A DNA stretch of 64,000 bases, from positions 124,001 through 188,000 of the forward strand of contig CAKJVC010000072.1 of the NCBI GenBank assembly GCA_918026815.1, given 5' to 3'. The stretch comes from Chalara sp. BL73 (Eukaryota; Ascomycota; Leotiomycetes; Helotiales). Positions 59,736 through 64,000 of this stretch are shown here, piece by piece; positions within the stretch are counted from its first letter, which is position 1, and each line of letters starts with the position of its first letter. The notes under the pieces are model-generated. The model was not told where the DNA came from and did no database searches. It saw only the letters and a list, made by a program, of their open reading frames with translations. The position numbers and the translations under genes were made by a program.

Positions 59736-62325
59736 ATGTATGGTTCGTTGCGAAAGCCGCCTGCCGCTTCACTTGTTTATAGCTTTTCTACTCGTCTATA
59801 CTCTTTAGCCTTTTGCACTGCTCATACGAGCAGTGATTTGTACAAATCCTCTCCTCTAATTCGATCTAGCCCAGCACTTGCACCTGCTGGCAGTTGTAGC
59901 CAACTCGTAAGTGATTGACAAGCTATAATTCCCCGAGCCTTAACCCTTCTGGGTGTTCGCATGCTGACTCTACTCTATGCTTATAGAGCTACTGCACAAC
60001 TGCACCGAAGTCGACGGTCAAATTCTGGACGCCAAAAAGAAGAAGCTCCACCATGGTGCAAACATCAACACGCCCAGGTGTCTTGAAGGAGCTCAGGGAG
60101 TACATGAGGGCTCATGATATTGATATCTATATTGTTCCTTCCGAAGATAGCCACTCCTCCGAATACATAGCACCTTGCGATGCGAGGAGAGCATTCATAT
60201 CAGGGTTTACTGGATCTGCTGGTTGTGTAGTGGTAAGCAAGTAGCAGACTGTGAGCTTTGGATTTTGGCATATGAAGGATCCTGTGATATCATTACTACG
60301 CATCCCAAAGCTACGTATCTCCATGGGAGCCTAGACCTGCATCAGTCTGAAGCGGTCGGGTCCTCGCTGACTGCAGCGGAACTAGGATTACACATCAAGT
60401 GAGATGGTGCAATTAGTTGTAGTACCACTACTAGTCTACTGTTTCGAGCCGATTTTCATGATTTTGCAAGCCATTCTTCTTTTCACCATGTAGTCCTTCT
60501 GCTTTTGCGCAGCTCCAATATGTTCATTTGGAGTTTAGTGGTTCTCAACTGCTGACTAGTTGTTTCAGGTTACTCTGGAGAAAGCTGCCCTAGCAACTGA
60601 TGGAAGATACTTCAATCAAGCCACGAAACAACTGAACAATGAATGGCTGCTACTGAAACAGGGAATGCAAGATGTTCCTACTTGGCAAGAATGGACAGCA
60701 GAGCAGTCTGAAGGAGGCAAAGTGGTTGGTGTTGATCCTAACCTCATAAGCGCGGCTGATGCACGAAAACTGGCCGAAAAGATCAAAAAAAGAGGTGGAA
60801 AAGATCTCGTCGCAGTAGACAAAAATCTTGTAGATTTAGTCTGGGGAAGGGACCGACCTGCTAGACCCCAGGAGCCTGTCAAGGTACTTGATCAAGTGTA
60901 CCATGGAAAACCGTCCAGGGATAAATTTGAGGATATTCGCAGAGACTTAGAAAAGAAGAAGAGTGATGGTTTGATTGTTTCTGCACTGGACGACATTGCC
61001 TGGCTCTTCAACTTACGCGGCAACGATATACCATACAATCCTGTATTTTTCTCCTATGCTGCTATCACACCAACATCAGCCATCCTGTATATCAATTCAT
61101 CCAAGTTGAGCAGCGACTGCAAGACCTACCTCACTGAGAATGGTGTGTCTGTCCGGCCCTACGAGAAGATATTTGAGGATATGCAGTCCTTCGTCCAAAA
61201 TGTACCAGCAGAAAATACACGAAAGTTTATCATATCTAATAAAGCATCTTGGGCATTGAAGCGTTCATTGGGTGGAGACACCAATGTGGAAGAATTGAGA
61301 AGTCTCGTAGGCGACGCAAAGACCGTAAAGAATGAGGCCGAACTGAAAGGAATGAGGGCATGCCATATACGAGACGGCGCAGCTCTGATTGAATATTTTG
61401 CTTGGTTAGAGCACGAGCTTCAGAAAAGGGAAATCAATGAAGTTGAAGCCGCTGATGAGCTGGAGAGGCTGCGGCAGAAGCAAGATCTTTATGTAGGACT
61501 GTCCTTTGACACTATTTCATCTGCAGGAGCCAATGCTGCCGTAATTCATTACAAAGCGGAGCCAGATAATTGCTCAATAATCGACCCAAATCAAGTATAC
61601 CTCTGTGACTCTGGAGCGCAGTATCAAGACGGAACCACAGATACCACACGAACACTTCATTTTGGTAATCCATCAGAGATGGAGAAAAAGGCATACACTC
61701 TGGTGCTAAAAGGAAACATTGCATTGGATGTTGCCACGTTCCCAAAAGGAACCAGTGGCTTCGCCCTAGATACTCTGGCAAGACAGTTTCTATGGGTAAG
61801 TTCTCTCTTTTGATTCTAAAGGTATTTGCTAATGAGATGTAGAAAGAGGGCCTGGACTATCGACATGGCACGGGCCATGGCGTGGGCTCATACTTGAATG
61901 TACACGAAGGGCCAATTGGTATCGGAACACGAATCCAGTTCTCAGAAGTCCCTTTGGCACCTGGGAATGTGATCTCAAATGAACCTGGCTATTATGAAGA
62001 CGGCTCATTTGGAATTCGCATTGAGAATGTAATAATGGTGAAAGAAGTGGAAACAGCGCATAAGTTTGGCGATAAACCAGTAAGTAAGGCCCAAGCATCA
62101 TGCACCAAAGCAGCCGATAACCTGGGCTTTGAATAGTATCTTGGATTTGAACATGTTACTATGGTGCCTTATTGCCGAAAATTAATTGATGAGTCACTAC
62201 TCACCGAGGAGGAAAAAGGTTGGATAAACGACTACCACAAGGACATTTATAACAAAACAAATGGCTATTTTTCGACAAGTTCGATTGCGCTTGCTTGGTT
62301 GGAAAGGGAGACACGACCTATTTAA
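59736..62325 (+). CDS. ampp: Aminopeptidase P (Xaa-Pro aminopeptidase), with possible mitochondrial form
   Basis: The core protein has four exons, 60053-60232, 60569-61795, 61843-62079 and 62137-62325, giving 610 aa. A longer form can start at 59736: exon 59736-59906, an 80-nt intron, then 59987 running in frame into the ATG at 60053, for 689 aa. The core shows creatinase-like N-domains ([29 protein letters not shown]) and the pita-bread catalytic fold. Metal ligands are in [16 protein letters not shown] (two Asp), [17 protein letters not shown] (His) and [17 protein letters not shown] (Glu), plus a last Glu in [12 protein letters not shown]. It removes the N-terminal residue before proline using Mn ions. 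The intron 60233-60568 is 336 nt, far longer than neighbours. The 79-residue extension is Arg/Ser-rich and nearly free of acids, like a mitochondrial presequence. Confidence 0.93.
59907..59986 (+). other. Intron in the aminopeptidase P upstream region
   Basis: Donor GTAAGT at 59907, branch-like GCTGAC at about 59963, acceptor TTATAG ending at 59986. It is either a 5' UTR intron (short protein) or a coding intron in phase 0 (long protein). Inferred from signals and frame only. Confidence 0.65.
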
Positions 62326-62467
62326 TGACTAAATATTTGCCACGGTAATGAAATTGGACATCCGGTACAGCATGAGAGCGTGAATGGTTGTTGGATTACA
62401 GACAGAGCGAGGGACGTGGAATATAATATACATGGTTTCGGAGTGGTTTTAGCATTATTAGGACTCT

Positions 62468-63026
62468 CTAGAACCGCATAAATGCAGCTAAGGTAAAGGT
62501 TGATCCAAATGACAATTTGAATGCCGCATTATCGTGAACAGCAGATCTTAGATCTATGCTCGTGATATATCTCTGTAGCCGACTATATGGTATTACATTG
62601 ATGCCATAATGTGCGGCCACCTGCGTCACGTTTAGCCACAGTGGAGCCACAATGGACATTTAGCAATTACCTGCACTCCAATCACCAGAAGTCCAAGTAG
62701 TAAAGCTAAGGACTTTGAGAACGTGCTCACTGCAAGACCAGCACATAACCCTGAAAGATGTAAGCCTTAAAAACACCCTATCACGAGGATCAACCTTTAC
62801 CTATAATCGAACCACTACTGAACTGTCTCACAGCCTTGGGACTCAGCCTCCCCCGCTGCACAACAGGCATCTTCACATTTCCTCGGTAGGAATCTGTAGA
62901 TAGGACAGGTGTTGAGTCTAGCCATAGCGGTCGTTGATGGGCTGTATGCAAAGTCGCGAGGGAAAGGCCGAGTCCCAGACCGAGAGTTTGCGGACGGAGC
63001 ATAGGGCGGAGAAGGAAGGATGCCAT
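62468..63026 (-). CDS. FUN14: FUN14-family small mitochondrial membrane protein
   Basis: Three exons, 63026-62801, 62750-62671 and 62620-62468, with two 50-nt introns, give 152 aa. The N-terminus (MASFLLRPMLRPQTLG) is basic and hydrophobic, as in mitochondrial proteins. The FUN14 core follows at SSGSIIGLCAGLAVSTFSKS, a glycine-patterned membrane segment, then LALLLGLLVIGVQVAAHYGI as the second helix, and a C-terminal helix (FTLAAFMRF). Yeast Fun14 and human FUNDC1 lie in the mitochondrial outer membrane; FUNDC1 is a mitophagy receptor, but no LC3-interacting motif is evident here. The core is seen only after joining exons 1 and 2 across the intron. It ends 142 bp from the end of the convergent aminopeptidase P gene. 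Confidence 0.88.
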
Positions 63027-63604
63027 TTTTGTGTTTGAGAAGTGGGTGTTGGGTATGTATGGTGCGGGAATGCGTGTGAGGGCTTGAACTTGTTTGTTTA
63101 CAGAATAGAAAGGGGATAACGGGGTGGGCTTGATTGGTTGGTGACATCATTCCCCTCCCCCGGATTTTTCGGTTGGGGAATGGCTGCCAATCGCTCGCCG
63201 AGGTGAGCCCCTTTTCATTCTATTACGAGGGTTGCTCTGGTTGAATAGAGCCGCGATACTTCGTTGGGTTCGGCGGTACGTGATTTATATTATTCTACAC
63301 GGCCGCCTACCAGCTCTCTGCGGGTAGCTTTGTTATAGGCGGGTTTACAGATTGCTTTCTTACAAGGTGAGGTTATTCAACAAAAAGGATACCAAAAACT
63401 TAACCGTGTTCTTACAATATCAGAGGCATGGGGTATACTTTTCATTGATTCAAGGCAGGTTGTTCGTTATATAGTATGTGGAGATTACCGATCTAGAGGC
63501 TGAGAGCATATTATGCTAACGGCTGATTTACAGAATTATCCATCCATTAGGTACTTCATGTTGAATTATTTTTGGCAATGCTTTTGCGCCTAGATCTCAG
63601 CATT
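63027..63604. other. Intergenic
   Basis: Promoter of the FUN14-family gene and 3' flank of the pdx1 gene. No gene recognised. Confidence 0.5.
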
Positions 63605-64000
63605 CTACCACCCTCTGCCTTGCATCTTGTCCTTTGCGTCCATAGACGATACGTTCAAGCCTACCATCGCCTCACCCAGATCCTCACTCACAGCTGCTAA
63701 AACCTTGGCGTCATTATAATGTGTCACCGCTTGTACAATAGCCTTTGCTCTCTTTGCTGCGTCACCAGACTTGAAGATACCGCTTCCTACAAAGACACCG
63801 TCGCATCCTAACTGCATCATCAAGGCCGCGTCAGCGGGTGTGGCAACTCCTCCTGTTGAAAACGGCATGTTAGTATGAATATTTACGTTTGATCAACTTT
63901 TTGTCCGTTGCATAGATGAGAACATACCAGCAGCAAAGTTAACAACAGGTAGTCTTCCTAGCTTGGCAGTCTCTTTCAGCAGCTCAAATGGTGCTTGGAT
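63605..64000 (-). CDS. PDX1: Pyridoxal 5'-phosphate synthase subunit Pdx1 (Snz1), 3' part
   Basis: Partial: the gene runs off the right edge. Exons in view are 63928 to beyond 64000, and 63852-63605, separated by a 75-nt intron. Joined, they read [20 protein letters not shown], then [20 protein letters not shown], then [20 protein letters not shown] and the C-terminal tail ending GRGW. These are the phosphate-binding and C-terminal parts of the (beta/alpha)8 barrel. With the Pdx2 glutaminase, Pdx1 makes vitamin B6 cofactor from ribose 5-phosphate, glyceraldehyde 3-phosphate and ammonia in the cytosol. The ATG at 63868 lies inside the intron and is not the start. Confidence 0.95.

Overview
The window is nuclear DNA of a filamentous ascomycete (Pezizomycotina). 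The evidence is many 43-60 nt GT-AG introns with CTAAC-like branch sites, a CAP20-type perilipin, fungal MFS transporters, a fungal transcription-factor domain, and clear orthologues of Iks1, Ste11, Vps18, Slp1 and Mei2. The overall protein flavour suggests Leotiomycetes, but that is an impression, not a computed placement. Genes are spread at roughly one per 3 kb on both strands, and several intergenic stretches are long and AT-rich.

Layout, left to right. 1.6-3.6 kb: sugar-porter MFS (+). 4.9-6.6 kb: DHA1-type MFS (+), with a 22-G tract right after its stop. 7.3-9.5 kb: Iks1-like membrane kinase (-). 9.5-13.8 kb: mostly non-coding, with an unidentified and probably broken gene near 12.0-13.5 kb. 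13.8-18.7 kb: mitochondrial elongation factor G1 (-) and DNA polymerase kappa (+), divergent across 247 bp. 19.8-21.6 kb: a seven-exon fungal transcription-factor-domain protein (-) that lacks a normal Zn2Cys6 cluster. 22.3 kb: a 153-bp palindromic TA-flanked MITE. 26.8-27.4 kb: CAP20-like perilipin (+). 29.9-31.2 kb: Ser/Thr-rich, GPI-anchor-like wall protein (-) with a 54-residue tandem duplication. 32.4-33.7 kb: decayed PIF1-like helicase (-). 34.8-35.5 kb: small RPEL-repeat protein (+). 36.2-39.0 kb: STE11 MAPKKK (-). 41.8-44.8 kb: VPS18 (+). 45.3-46.1 kb: gamma-glutamylcyclotransferase-like protein (+). 48.3-51.5 kb: Mei2-like RNA-binding protein (+). 52.0-55.0 kb: Slp1-type SUN-domain protein (-). 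55.7-59.3 kb: importin-beta karyopherin (-). 59.7-62.3 kb: aminopeptidase P (+), which may also make a mitochondrial form. 62.5-63.0 kb: FUN14-family protein (-). 63.6-64.0 kb: 3' end of the PLP synthase subunit Pdx1 (-), cut by the window edge.

Exon models were built by hand. Every junction quoted keeps the reading frame and restores family-typical sequence, and total coding lengths divide by three. The genes do not form a biosynthetic cluster; they are mostly housekeeping and signalling loci with ordinary chromosomal spacing. I found no convincing new multi-gene system. The most interesting items are the zinc-cluster-less transcription-factor-like protein, the in-frame presequence exon of aminopeptidase P, the micro-exon/GC-AG architecture of the Mei2 RRM, the unidentified exons near 12-13.5 kb, and the MITE and helicase remnants.
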